Source: Pseudomonas sp. FP2196 (lineage in GTDB: Bacteria > Pseudomonadota > Gammaproteobacteria > Pseudomonadales > Pseudomonadaceae). From it: a DNA stretch of 64,000 nucleotides. This document shows positions 52,243 through 62,270 of the stretch, in pieces. Under the pieces are notes generated by a model. That model was not told the DNA's origin and made no database searches. It saw only the letters and a list, made by a program, of their open reading frames with translations. How positions within the stretch are numbered: position 1 is the stretch's first letter; each line of letters starts with the position of its first letter. A program made the position numbers and the translations under genes. Where the stretch lies: contig NZ_CP117445.1 of NCBI RefSeq assembly GCF_030687715.1, forward strand, positions 5,542,501-5,606,500. Reading direction: 5' to 3'.

Positions 52243-52728
52243 TACACAGACGTTCGTAGCAAGCTTCTTGCCTAAGCCCGGCTCTCAGCCGGGCTAATGG
52301 CATTTGCGTAAAACGCTTGATGCTTCACCGTCAAAGCCGCACATGCGACCGAGACAAAATCTGCTTCACGCGTCAGACCTGGCTCTTTTGCCAGCGGTGC
52401 ACGTCTTTTCTGACGAGCCTTTCAAGGCTACTGACGAGCACACCCACTGATTCCTCTCACGACGATCAGCCCAAGGCACCTGCATGCGTGCCCGCTTTAT
52501 TGAGCTATCCGAGGCCATTAACCGGCCGTCAGCGGATTCAGCGCAACACTTTCAAATAGTCGAAGGCTGATTGGTACTAACGTCAGTGGATTTTCGGCAG
52601 ATACACTTCCCGACAGCGATTACGCAGACGACACCGGTCGAGCCGCACATTTTGCGTGCTTCAAACAACGACCCGCGTCCGGCCGCCCTTCGCATCGGAC
52701 TCATTACAGCGCAGACGACGAGAACGCG
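52243..52728. other. Gene-free region between rpsU and dnaG
   Basis: 486 bp with no credible coding frame. A perfect hairpin AGCCCGGCT-CTC-AGCCGGGCT (52275-52295) lies 32 bp past rpsU but has no T-run. From memory, P. aeruginosa carries a GatB/YqeY-domain gene here (PA0578); no recognisable remnant is seen. The right part should contain the dnaG leader; I find no strong promoter. Confidence 0.6.
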
Positions 52729-54693
52729 ATGGCCGGGCTGATTCCCCAGAGCTTTATTGACGACCTCCTGAACCGCACCGACATCGTCGACGTGGTCAGC
52801 TCGCGTGTGCAGCTAAAAAAAGCAGGCAAAAACTACACCGCCTGCTGCCCGTTTCACAAAGAAAAAACCCCGTCGTTCAGCGTCAGCCCCGACAAACAGT
52901 TCTATTACTGTTTCGGTTGCGGCGCCGGCGGTAATGCGCTCGGCTTCCTCATGGATCACGACAACCTGGACTTCCCCCAGGCAGTCGAAGATCTGGCGAA
53001 AGCCGCCGGCATGGAAATCCCCCGCGAAGAAAGCGGCCGCGCGCACAAACCGCGCCAACCGACCGATTCGCCGCTATACCCTTTGCTCACTGCCGCCGCC
53101 GACTTTTATCGGCAGGCACTCAAGAGCCACCCAGCACGCAAAGCCGCGGTGGATTACCTCAAGGGCCGCGGCCTGACTGGCGAGATCGCTCGAGATTTCG
53201 GCCTCGGCTTTGCGCCACCCGGCTGGGACAACCTGTTCAAACACTTAAGCAGCGACACCTTGCAACAGAAGGCCATGGTCGACGCCGGCTTGCTGATCGA
53301 GAACGCCGAAACCGGCAAACGCTATGACCGCTTCCGCGATCGCGTGATGTTCCCGATCCGCGACACGCGCGGGCGCATCATCGCTTTCGGTGGCCGCGTG
53401 CTGGGCGATGACAAGCCGAAGTACCTGAACTCGCCGGAAACTCCGGTTTTCCATAAAGGCCAGGAGCTTTACGGCCTCTATGAAGCGCGCAAGAACAACC
53501 GAAACCTCGACGAAATCATCGTCGTCGAGGGTTACATGGACGTCATCGCCCTCGCCCAACAAGGCTTGCGCAATGCCGTCGCGACGCTGGGCACCGCGAC
53601 CAGCGAAGAACATTTGAAACGTCTGTTCCGCGTCGTTCCGAACGTATTGTTCTGCTTCGACGGTGACCAGGCTGGCCGCAACGCCGCATGGCGCGCACTT
53701 GAAGCGACGCTATCAAGCCTGCAGGACGGACGCCGTGCGCGATTCCTGTTTCTGCCCGAAGGCGAAGACCCGGATACTTTGGTCCGCGCCGAAGGCACCG
53801 ATGCCTTCAAGGCCCGAATCAATCAGCACGCGCAGCCATTGGCGGATTATTTCTTTCAGCAACTGACCGAGGAAGCCGATCCGCGCTCGCTCGAAGGCAA
53901 GGCCCACATGGCCACCCTCGCTGCACCGTTGATCGACAAAGTGCCGGGGGCCAATCTGCGCATTCTGATGCGTCAGCGCCTGACCGAAATCACCGGTCTG
54001 AGCAGTGAAACCGTCAGCCAGCTTGCTCAAAACGCGCCGCAGGAAGCACCGCCCGCCTACGATCCGGGCATTGATTACGACGCAATGCCGGACTACAGCG
54101 ACTACCATCAGCCGCAGGCACAGGACATGTACGTGCCGCAGCAGGAATGGACGCCAAAAAAACCCGGTGCCGGCGGCAAGAAATGGGACAAGAAGCCTTG
54201 GGACAAGAACGGCAAACGTGGCGGCGATCGCGATCAGCAACGCCCCCGAACCCCGATTGGCGTTGAGTCGCCAACCCTGACAGCCCTGCGCACACTGCTT
54301 CATCACCCGCAATTGGCCGAGCGCGTCGAGGACGCCGGGCACATAGCGGACGAAAATCAGACCAACGCGCAGCTGCTGGTAGCGCTGCTCGAAGCCGTAC
54401 AGAAGAATCCCAAGCTAAACTCATTTCAACTGATCGCGCGATGGCACGGCACTGAACAGGGTCGATTGCTCAAGGCGCTGGCAGAAAAGGAATGGCTGAT
54501 TGATGGAGATAACCTTGAACAACAGTTTTTCGACACCATTACTAGCTTGTCAGCCCGCCAACGCGAGCGAAATCTGGAACAGTTGCTCAGGAAAGCGCGT
54601 CAAAGCGAACTGAGCATTGAAGAGAAAAATCAACTGCGCGACCTTCTAAGTCGCAATGTTTCCGCATCAAACCCGACCTCAACTGGCGCGTGA
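52729..54693 (+). CDS. dnaG: DNA primase
   Basis: 654-aa replicative primase. N-terminal zinc finger (CCPFHKEKTPSF...FYYCFGCGAGG, residues about 39-66), catalytic TOPRIM domain with EIIVVEGYMDVIAL near 265 and CFDGDQAGR near 310, then a Gln/Asp/Lys-rich linker (about 445-510) and a C-terminal DnaB-binding helical domain. The linker is longer and more charged than in E. coli (581 aa). Confidence 0.97.
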   Translation: MAGLIPQSFIDDLLNRTDIVDVVSSRVQLKKAGKNYTACCPFHKEKTPSFSVSPDKQFYYCFGCGAGGNALGFLMDHDNLDFPQAVEDLAKAAGMEIPREESGRAHKPRQPTDSPLYPLLTAAADFYRQALKSHPARKAAVDYLKGRGLTGEIARDFGLGFAPPGWDNLFKHLSSDTLQQKAMVDAGLLIENAETGKRYDRFRDRVMFPIRDTRGRIIAFGGRVLGDDKPKYLNSPETPVFHKGQELYGLYEARKNNRNLDEIIVVEGYMDVIALAQQGLRNAVATLGTATSEEHLKRLFRVVPNVLFCFDGDQAGRNAAWRALEATLSSLQDGRRARFLFLPEGEDPDTLVRAEGTDAFKARINQHAQPLADYFFQQLTEEADPRSLEGKAHMATLAAPLIDKVPGANLRILMRQRLTEITGLSSETVSQLAQNAPQEAPPAYDPGIDYDAMPDYSDYHQPQAQDMYVPQQEWTPKKPGAGGKKWDKKPWDKNGKRGGDRDQQRPRTPIGVESPTLTALRTLLHHPQLAERVEDAGHIADENQTNAQLLVALLEAVQKNPKLNSFQLIARWHGTEQGRLLKALAEKEWLIDGDNLEQQFFDTITSLSARQRERNLEQLLRKARQSELSIEEKNQLRDLLSRNVSASNPTSTGA

Positions 54694-54707
54694 GGTCATA
54701 GCTCAGG

Positions 54708-54713
54708 TATAAT
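54708..54713 (+). promoter_or_regulatory. Candidate -10 of an rpoD promoter
   Basis: A consensus TATAAT lies 48 bp before rpoD, in the dnaG-rpoD gap. No good -35 is seen 16-18 bp upstream, so it may depend on an activator or be fortuitous. A separate rpoD promoter at this place is known in other bacteria. Confidence 0.35.
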
Positions 54714-54760
54714 CCTCGGCTTGTTTTTTGCCCGCCAAGACCTTCAGTGGATAGGGTGTT

Positions 54761-56608
<1,848 letters not shown>

Positions 56609-56613
56609 TACCA

Positions 56614-56643
56614 GAACCCCCGGCCCAGGCCGGGGGTTTTGTT
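56614..56643 (+). terminator. rpoD terminator
   Basis: GC-rich stem CCCCCGGC/GCCGGGGG with loop CCAG, followed by TTTTG, starting 6 bp after the rpoD stop. Confidence 0.9.
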
Positions 56644-56734
56644 TATATGGCAGATTAAATTCCTCGCACCACCCCTCCCCCGCATACCCCGTCTACACTC
56701 GAAACAATCACCCCCATGCCATAACGAGAGCGTT

Positions 56735-59700
56735 ATGCCCAGACTGGCGTCCGTGCTTTTTTTGCTGTCACTGATGATCTGGACCGCAACGGCTGACGCG
56801 CTGACTCTGACCGATGAAGAACGCAGCTGGCTGGCGGCTCACCCGGATTTGCGCCTGGGCGTGGATGCGTCGTGGCCGCCCTTTGAGTTTCGCGACGATC
56901 AGGCCCGCTATCAGGGATTGGCGGCTGACTATATCGACGTGATACGCCAGCGACTGGCTATCAAACTTACACCCATCGAGCCATTGAGCTGGACGGTGGT
57001 ACTGGAGCAGGTCAAACAGGGCAAGATCGACTTGCTGCCGGGGATCATGTCCACACCCGAGCGCCAGACCTACCTGTCGTTTACCCGGCCCTACCTCGAC
57101 TTCCCGATCATCATCCTCGCGCACATCGGTGGCGCGCAACCGCGCAAACTCGACGATCTGTACGGCCTGAAGATCGCCGTGGTGGAAAACTACGCGCCCC
57201 ATGAACTCCTGCGTACGCACCACCCTGACCTGAATCTGGTTGCCATGCCCAACGTCAGCTCAGCCTTGCAGGCACTGGCGACCGACGAAGTGGACGCCGT
57301 GGTCGGCGACCTCGCCTCTAGCGTCTGGAGCCTTCGCCAACTCAAGCTCGACGGCCTCTACGTCAGCGGCGAAACCCCGTATCGCTATCAACTGGCGATG
57401 GCGGTGCCGCGTGAAAACAAAGTGCTGGTGGGCATTCTGGACAAAGTTCTGGCAGACATGCCCCCTGCTGAAATCAGCAGTATTCAAGAACACTGGGTCG
57501 GAAACGTCCTCGATCATCGGACATTCTGGAATGATCTGCTGGTTTATGGTCTACCCGGCTTGCTGTTACTGATGATCGTGCTGGCTGTGGTGATCCGCAT
57601 CAACCGCCGCCTGAGTTCGGAAATTGCGCGACGCATAGACCTCGAACAGGAACTGCGCAGCAGCGAGTACCACTATCGGGGCCTCGTGGAGAGCCTGTCC
57701 GCCATCGCGTGGGAAGCACGGATGAGTGACTTCACTTACAGCTATGTGTCGCCGCACGCAGAAGATCTGCTCGGTTATCCACTGTCGCATTGGCTGATTC
57801 CGGGCTTCTGGCGCAACATCATTCACCCGGCGGACCTGACCCGCGCCCAGAGTTTCTGCGATCACGAAGTGCTGGCCGGGCGCGATCACAGCCTCGATTA
57901 CCGGGTGATCACCGCAGATGGTCGCTGCCTGTGGGTGCGAGACATCGTCAGCCTGATCGAACACGGTCATGAACCGGTGATGCGCGGGTTGATGATCGAC
58001 ATCAGCGAAACCAAGCGCACCGAAGAAGCGCTGCGACTGTCGGAACAGAAGTTCGCGTCGGTATTCCAGCAATGTCCGGACATCCTGGTGATCGCGCGCT
58101 TGTCCGACGGCTGCCTGCTGGAGGTCAACAAAGCCTTTGAAGAACAGATCGGCCTCAAAGCCGAAGACGTCATCGGCCAGACCGCCACCGACCTGAATAT
58201 CTGGGGCATACCCGGCGTCGGGCCGGGGCTGTTGCAGCGCTTGCAGGCCGGCAGCATTCGTAACCTGGAGATGCCCTTTCGGCGCAACAATGGCCAGGTG
58301 TTCACCGGCCTGATTTCCGCCGAACCGTTTGACCTCGACACCACGCCAGCGTTGGTCGTAGTCGTGCGCGACATCACCCAGCTCAAAGAAACCCAACAGC
58401 AACTGCAAACCTCGGAGGAGAAATTCGCCAAGGCATTTCATGCCTCGCCGGACGGCTTGCTGCTGTCGCGCCAGAACGACGGCTTATTGCTGGAGGTCAA
58501 CGAGGGTTTCAGCCGCATCACCGGGTTCAATAGTGCCATGTCGGTGGATCGTTCGACGCTGGATCTGGGAATCTGGGTCAACCTCAACGAACGCAAACAG
58601 ATGCTCGACCTGTTGCACCGCGATGGTTTCGTCCGCGATTTCACCTGCCATATCCGCCGCAGCGACGGACAGATTCGGCTCTGCGAAGTGTCCAGCCGCC
58701 CGCTGCCGATCGGCGAAGAAGACTGCATGCTGACCATCGCCCGCGATATCACCGAACGCCACCTGATGCAGGAAAAACTGCAACAGGCCGCGACCGTATT
58801 CGAGAGCACCGCCGAAGGCGTGTTGATCACCGATACCCAGCAGCACATCAGCGCGGTCAATCGGGCCTTCACTGAAATCACCGGTTACAGCGAAAGCGAA
58901 GCCCTCGGCCACACCCCGCGCCTGCTCGCCTCGGGGCTGCACGACAGCGCATTTTATGCCGCGATGTGGCACCAACTGACCGATGAAGGCCACTGGCAAG
59001 GCGAAATTTCCAACCGGCGCAAGAACGGCGAGCTGTACCCGAGTTGGCTGACCATCAGTGCCGTGCGCAACCGGGACAAATTCATCACCCACTTTGTCGC
59101 GGTGTTCGCCGACATCTCCAGCCTCAAACACGCGCAGGCCAAACTCGACTATCAGGCTCACCACGACCCGCTCACCGGCCTGCCGAACCGCACGCTCTTC
59201 GAAAGCCGCTTGCTGATGGCACTGAACGGTCAGCAAGAGAATGGCGGTCAGGGCGCAGTGCTGTTTCTCGACCTCGATCGCTTCAAGCACATCAACGACA
59301 GCCTCGGCCATCCGGTTGGCGACCTGCTGCTCAAAGGCATCGCCGTGCGCCTGAAAGAACAGTTGCGTGACATCGACACCGTCGCCCGACTGGGCGGCGA
59401 CGAATTCATCATTCTGTTGCCCGGCCTGCAACAAGCCAGTGACGCCGACAACATTGCGCTAAAACTGCTCAACTGCTTCGGTGCGCCGTTCCAGGCAGGC
59501 GAACACGAGTTTTTCATCAGCGCCAGCATCGGCACCAGCCTCTACCCACGCGACGGTTGTGACGTGGCCACCTTGGTGAAAAACGCCGATGCGGCGATGT
59601 ATCGCTCCAAAGCCAAGGGCCGCAACCGCGTCGAGAGTTACACCCGCGACCTCACCGCCCAGGCCAGCGAACGCGTGGCACTGGAGCACGAGCTCCGCCG

Positions 59701-60481
59701 GGCCATCGAACGTGACGAGTTGCGCCTCTACTACCAACCGAAAATAAGCCTCGACGACCACAGCCTGGTCGGCGCCGAAGCGCTGATACGCTGGCGTCAT
59801 CCGACATTTGGCGATGTTCCGCCGGAGCACTTCATCCCACTGGCCGAAGAAAACGGGATGATCCTGCAGATCGGCGATTGGGTGCTGGAAACTGCGTGCC
59901 GGCAGATGTTTGAGTGGAACCAGATCTACGAAAGCCTCGGGCCGCTGTCGGTCAACCTCGCCGGCGCCCAACTGCGCCAGCCGAATCTGCTCGGGCGCAT
60001 CGAGCAACTGCTCAAGGAAAACCGCCTCAGGCCGGATTTACTGCAACTGGAAATTACCGAGAATTTCATCATGAGTCAGGCCGAAGAGGCCCTGGCGGTG
60101 TTGCACCAGCTCAAACACCTCGGTGTGCAACTGGCCATCGACGACTTCGGCACCGGCTATTCCTCACTCAGTTACCTCAAACGCCTGCCGCTGGACATCC
60201 TCAAAATCGACCAGTCTTTCGTCCGCGGACTGCCCGACGACCCCCACGACGCGGCGATTGTCCGCGCCATCATCGCCCTCGGCCGGAGCATGCAATTCAC
60301 CGTGATCGCGGAGGGCGTGGAAACCCAAGCGCAACAACAATTTCTAGCGGCAGAAGGCTGCGAACAGATCCAGGGCTACATCGTCAGCCTGCCGCTTCCG
60401 CCGGAAGAATTTGCCGCAACGTTTCTGCGTATTGCCGTATCGGATTTTTCGGATAGCACAGCCGAGAAACCGTCGCTATAA
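56735..60481 (+). CDS. rmcA: Multidomain c-di-GMP protein RmcA (SBP-PAS-GGDEF-EAL)
   Basis: 1248-aa membrane protein. Signal peptide (1-20), periplasmic SBP_bac_3 domain (about 25-245, starting LTDEERSWLAAHPDLRLGVD), TM helix (about 265-290), about four PAS domains (about 305-800), GGDEF (RLGGDEF, residues 887-891) and EAL (1015-1017 in GAEALIRWRHP) with conserved downstream catalytic segments (ENFIMSQ, IDDFGTGYSS). Both output motifs look intact. Position after rpoD matches PA0575, RmcA, which in P. aeruginosa senses redox state through phenazines and acts mainly as phosphodiesterase (recalled). The start at 56735 begins the signal peptide, with GAGAG upstream. Confidence 0.9.
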   Translation: MPRLASVLFLLSLMIWTATADALTLTDEERSWLAAHPDLRLGVDASWPPFEFRDDQARYQGLAADYIDVIRQRLAIKLTPIEPLSWTVVLEQVKQGKIDLLPGIMSTPERQTYLSFTRPYLDFPIIILAHIGGAQPRKLDDLYGLKIAVVENYAPHELLRTHHPDLNLVAMPNVSSALQALATDEVDAVVGDLASSVWSLRQLKLDGLYVSGETPYRYQLAMAVPRENKVLVGILDKVLADMPPAEISSIQEHWVGNVLDHRTFWNDLLVYGLPGLLLLMIVLAVVIRINRRLSSEIARRIDLEQELRSSEYHYRGLVESLSAIAWEARMSDFTYSYVSPHAEDLLGYPLSHWLIPGFWRNIIHPADLTRAQSFCDHEVLAGRDHSLDYRVITADGRCLWVRDIVSLIEHGHEPVMRGLMIDISETKRTEEALRLSEQKFASVFQQCPDILVIARLSDGCLLEVNKAFEEQIGLKAEDVIGQTATDLNIWGIPGVGPGLLQRLQAGSIRNLEMPFRRNNGQVFTGLISAEPFDLDTTPALVVVVRDITQLKETQQQLQTSEEKFAKAFHASPDGLLLSRQNDGLLLEVNEGFSRITGFNSAMSVDRSTLDLGIWVNLNERKQMLDLLHRDGFVRDFTCHIRRSDGQIRLCEVSSRPLPIGEEDCMLTIARDITERHLMQEKLQQAATVFESTAEGVLITDTQQHISAVNRAFTEITGYSESEALGHTPRLLASGLHDSAFYAAMWHQLTDEGHWQGEISNRRKNGELYPSWLTISAVRNRDKFITHFVAVFADISSLKHAQAKLDYQAHHDPLTGLPNRTLFESRLLMALNGQQENGGQGAVLFLDLDRFKHINDSLGHPVGDLLLKGIAVRLKEQLRDIDTVARLGGDEFIILLPGLQQASDADNIALKLLNCFGAPFQAGEHEFFISASIGTSLYPRDGCDVATLVKNADAAMYRSKAKGRNRVESYTRDLTAQASERVALEHELRRAIERDELRLYYQPKISLDDHSLVGAEALIRWRHPTFGDVPPEHFIPLAEENGMILQIGDWVLETACRQMFEWNQIYESLGPLSVNLAGAQLRQPNLLGRIEQLLKENRLRPDLLQLEITENFIMSQAEEALAVLHQLKHLGVQLAIDDFGTGYSSLSYLKRLPLDILKIDQSFVRGLPDDPHDAAIVRAIIALGRSMQFTVIAEGVETQAQQQFLAAEGCEQIQGYIVSLPLPPEEFAATFLRIAVSDFSDSTAEKPSL

Positions 60482-60496
60482 TCCGCGGCCTACTGA

Positions 60497-60553
60497 GGGC
60501 CTATAGCTCAGTTGGTTAGAGCAGAGGACTCATAATCCTTTGGTCCACGGTTC
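60497..60553 (+). pseudogene. ileX: tRNA-Ile2 (CAU), 3' end missing
   Basis: Acceptor GGGCCTA, D-arm, anticodon arm with CAT at 60531-60533, variable loop and the 5' half of the T-arm (CACGGTTC) are normal, then the sequence changes abruptly. The expected CCGTG arm, acceptor strand and CCA are absent for the next 65 bp. C4 and C5 in the acceptor fit tRNA-Ile2 (lysidine-modified, reads AUA) rather than elongator Met. The break lies in the T-loop, a frequent integrase target. Confidence 0.8.
60549..60553 (+). other. Presumed left attachment junction of an integrative element
   Basis: GGTTC is the last host-like sequence of the broken tRNA; the same GGTTC occurs at the equivalent T-loop position in the downstream intact tRNA (60671-60675). 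The real core may be longer and must be set by comparison with the right end, outside this window. Confidence 0.45.
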
Positions 60554-60618
60554 TTATGTGGTATGAATGTCGGTGTGGCATTTGAACCTCATTTCTGGTA
60601 GTTTTGCATCACCTCAGC

Positions 60619-60695
60619 GCCACTGTAGCTCAATTGGTTAGAGCAACCGACTCATAATCGGTGGGTCGCGGGTTCGATTCCCGCCGGTGGCCCCA
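60619..60695 (+). tRNA. Complete CAU-anticodon tRNA carried by the element (Ile2 or Met type)
   Basis: 77 nt fold into a full cloverleaf: acceptor GCCACTG/CGGTGGC, D-stem GCTC/GAGC, anticodon stem ACCGA/TCGGT with loop CTCATAA (CAT at 60653-60655), variable loop GGGTC, T-stem GCGGG/CCCGC with TTCGATT, and encoded CCA. Its stems differ from those of the broken host tRNA, so it is not a displaced copy. The discriminator is C73, whereas both IleRS and MetRS normally expect A73; charging is therefore uncertain. Confidence 0.85.
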
Positions 60696-60854
60696 TCTCC
60701 TTGTATATCAAGCACTTCATGAATTCTGCACAACTTCTCTGGCAACGCTGTCGGAGTTTTTCGCGTGCTAAAAAATCCTCATTTAAAGACTTTTGCTTGA
60801 CATGGCAAGTGCAACACCGAAAGCTAGATGGGTGTTGTATTTGGAAATGCGCTC

Positions 60855-62270
60855 GTGAAAAATTTCATCTTGGTCGAGGCACCGCTCACAAGCGAAGCTA
60901 AACACCTATTGCTTCACCTTGACCCGGATATGCCCGACGAGCTGCGGGAATTCAAGCCTTTTACCCACTACACCATCTGGCTGGCACGTAGGGGTTATGC
61001 CCCCAACACAGCGAAGCTTTATGCCGAGCACGTGGGGCGGTTTGTGGATTACGTGTATGAAGCATCAAAAACCCAGTTCGCGGCGGATGTCGACGTCACA
61101 ATTGAGACCGTCATCAACAGCTACCAGGCGTATCTGCTGTTCGGTAAGGGCGCTGCGAACCCGATAGCATTGAAATTGGCTGACAGCCTAGGGAAGGAGA
61201 AGCTCACAGGCCAAAACTCCCTAGCGCAGACCATCGAATCGTCGATTAAATGGTTTCTTGATGTATCGGAAACTAAGAACAGAATAGCGCCAGACCAGTT
61301 ATTCAGCGCGTTCTACACAAAGCGAGCTGAGTACCGCAGCCAGTATGAGATTTCGGCGCACAAGGCCAATTCTTGGTTGGCCGCAGTCATTCGTGACTCG
61401 ATTAAGTCGGTGATGCCTAAGCGCAAGGGAGACAAACTATTTCCCCAGGCAGCACGCAGGGACAGGAAGAACGACCAAAAACCGTTCAAGACGGTAGCAT
61501 TTCCCATCGAACGATCCGTGGATCTCATCAGGCAGTCAAAGCCAGCGAAGTCCAAAACTTTTTATAGAGATATGACCCTCTATTCCCTACTCGCGGCAAC
61601 AGGCGCTCGTTCGAGCGAGGCCCTGCAGGTGAGGATGCCCGATATCGACGATGATGAGTTCGCAGTTTTCCTCCGCGACCCTTTTGCACGCAAAACGCCT
61701 GGAATTACAGAGGATGAATACCAGTTTCTTGCCTGGAAGGGACGGGTGACCGAAATGACGTTCATGATCGAACCCTTTGCCGGGATGTTCTGGGAAAACC
61801 TTGAGAAGTATTTGACCCGTGAGTACAACTCGAGCGTCGACCATGACTTCCTCTTTCAAAACCTCGATGGCAGGCCATTCTTCGCTAGCGACCGAAGCAG
61901 TCGAGACAAAACCTTCAAGAGCTACGCCCAAAAAGCAGGGGTAGAGGACGTCACAGGCATTAGCGCTCACTCGCTGCGACATATGTACGGAACCTACACT
62001 CTTAATTACTTGCCAATTCCCGGACAGAGCATTCCAGGACTGCCTCTAGCGTATGTAAAAATCCTAATGGGTCACGCTAGTGCCTCTTCTACCATGAAGT
62101 ACGCCAAGCACGACACTGACATAATTGAAGCCTATATCCAACACGCCAATCAGTACGTATCACAACGTGGCGAAGCATCTTTCAGGACGATTCGAGCAGA
62201 CTTCCACTACCGGCAGTTAGAGTTACTCGAGGAAGAAGCCAAGCGTATTGAAGGAGAAAAAAATGATTAA
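60855..62270 (+). CDS. Tyrosine recombinase/integrase
   Basis: 471-aa site-specific recombinase. An N-terminal SAM-like core-binding domain (about 35-150) is followed by the catalytic domain with all key residues: Arg252 in TGARSSEAL, His372-x-x-Arg375 in HSLRHMYG, His407 in MGHASAS and nucleophile Tyr416 in STMKYAKH. The start is taken as GTG 60855 (MKNFILVEAP) with GGAAA 7 nt upstream; an ATG at 60828 lacks a ribosome-binding site. It lies next to the disrupted tRNA, as expected for the integrase of the element, and overlaps the next gene by 8 bp. It could be GmtY of a gamma-mobile-trio or TnpA of a Tn554-like set. Confidence 0.88.
   Translation: MKNFILVEAPLTSEAKHLLLHLDPDMPDELREFKPFTHYTIWLARRGYAPNTAKLYAEHVGRFVDYVYEASKTQFAADVDVTIETVINSYQAYLLFGKGAANPIALKLADSLGKEKLTGQNSLAQTIESSIKWFLDVSETKNRIAPDQLFSAFYTKRAEYRSQYEISAHKANSWLAAVIRDSIKSVMPKRKGDKLFPQAARRDRKNDQKPFKTVAFPIERSVDLIRQSKPAKSKTFYRDMTLYSLLAATGARSSEALQVRMPDIDDDEFAVFLRDPFARKTPGITEDEYQFLAWKGRVTEMTFMIEPFAGMFWENLEKYLTREYNSSVDHDFLFQNLDGRPFFASDRSSRDKTFKSYAQKAGVEDVTGISAHSLRHMYGTYTLNYLPIPGQSIPGLPLAYVKILMGHASASSTMKYAKHDTDIIEAYIQHANQYVSQRGEASFRTIRADFHYRQLELLEEEAKRIEGEKND

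Noticed and set aside
52275..52295. rpsU terminator
   Set aside because: Perfect stem but followed by AATGGC without a T-run, so not called as terminator.
60551..60618. Intron in the first tRNA
   Set aside because: No matching 3' T-arm or acceptor strand occurs downstream; the next tRNA has its own complete 5' half, so splicing would not make a sensible product.
60797..60802. Integrase promoter from a perfect TTGACA
   Set aside because: No -10 hexamer at 16-18 bp; the nearest candidate (TAGATG at 60825) is 22 bp away.
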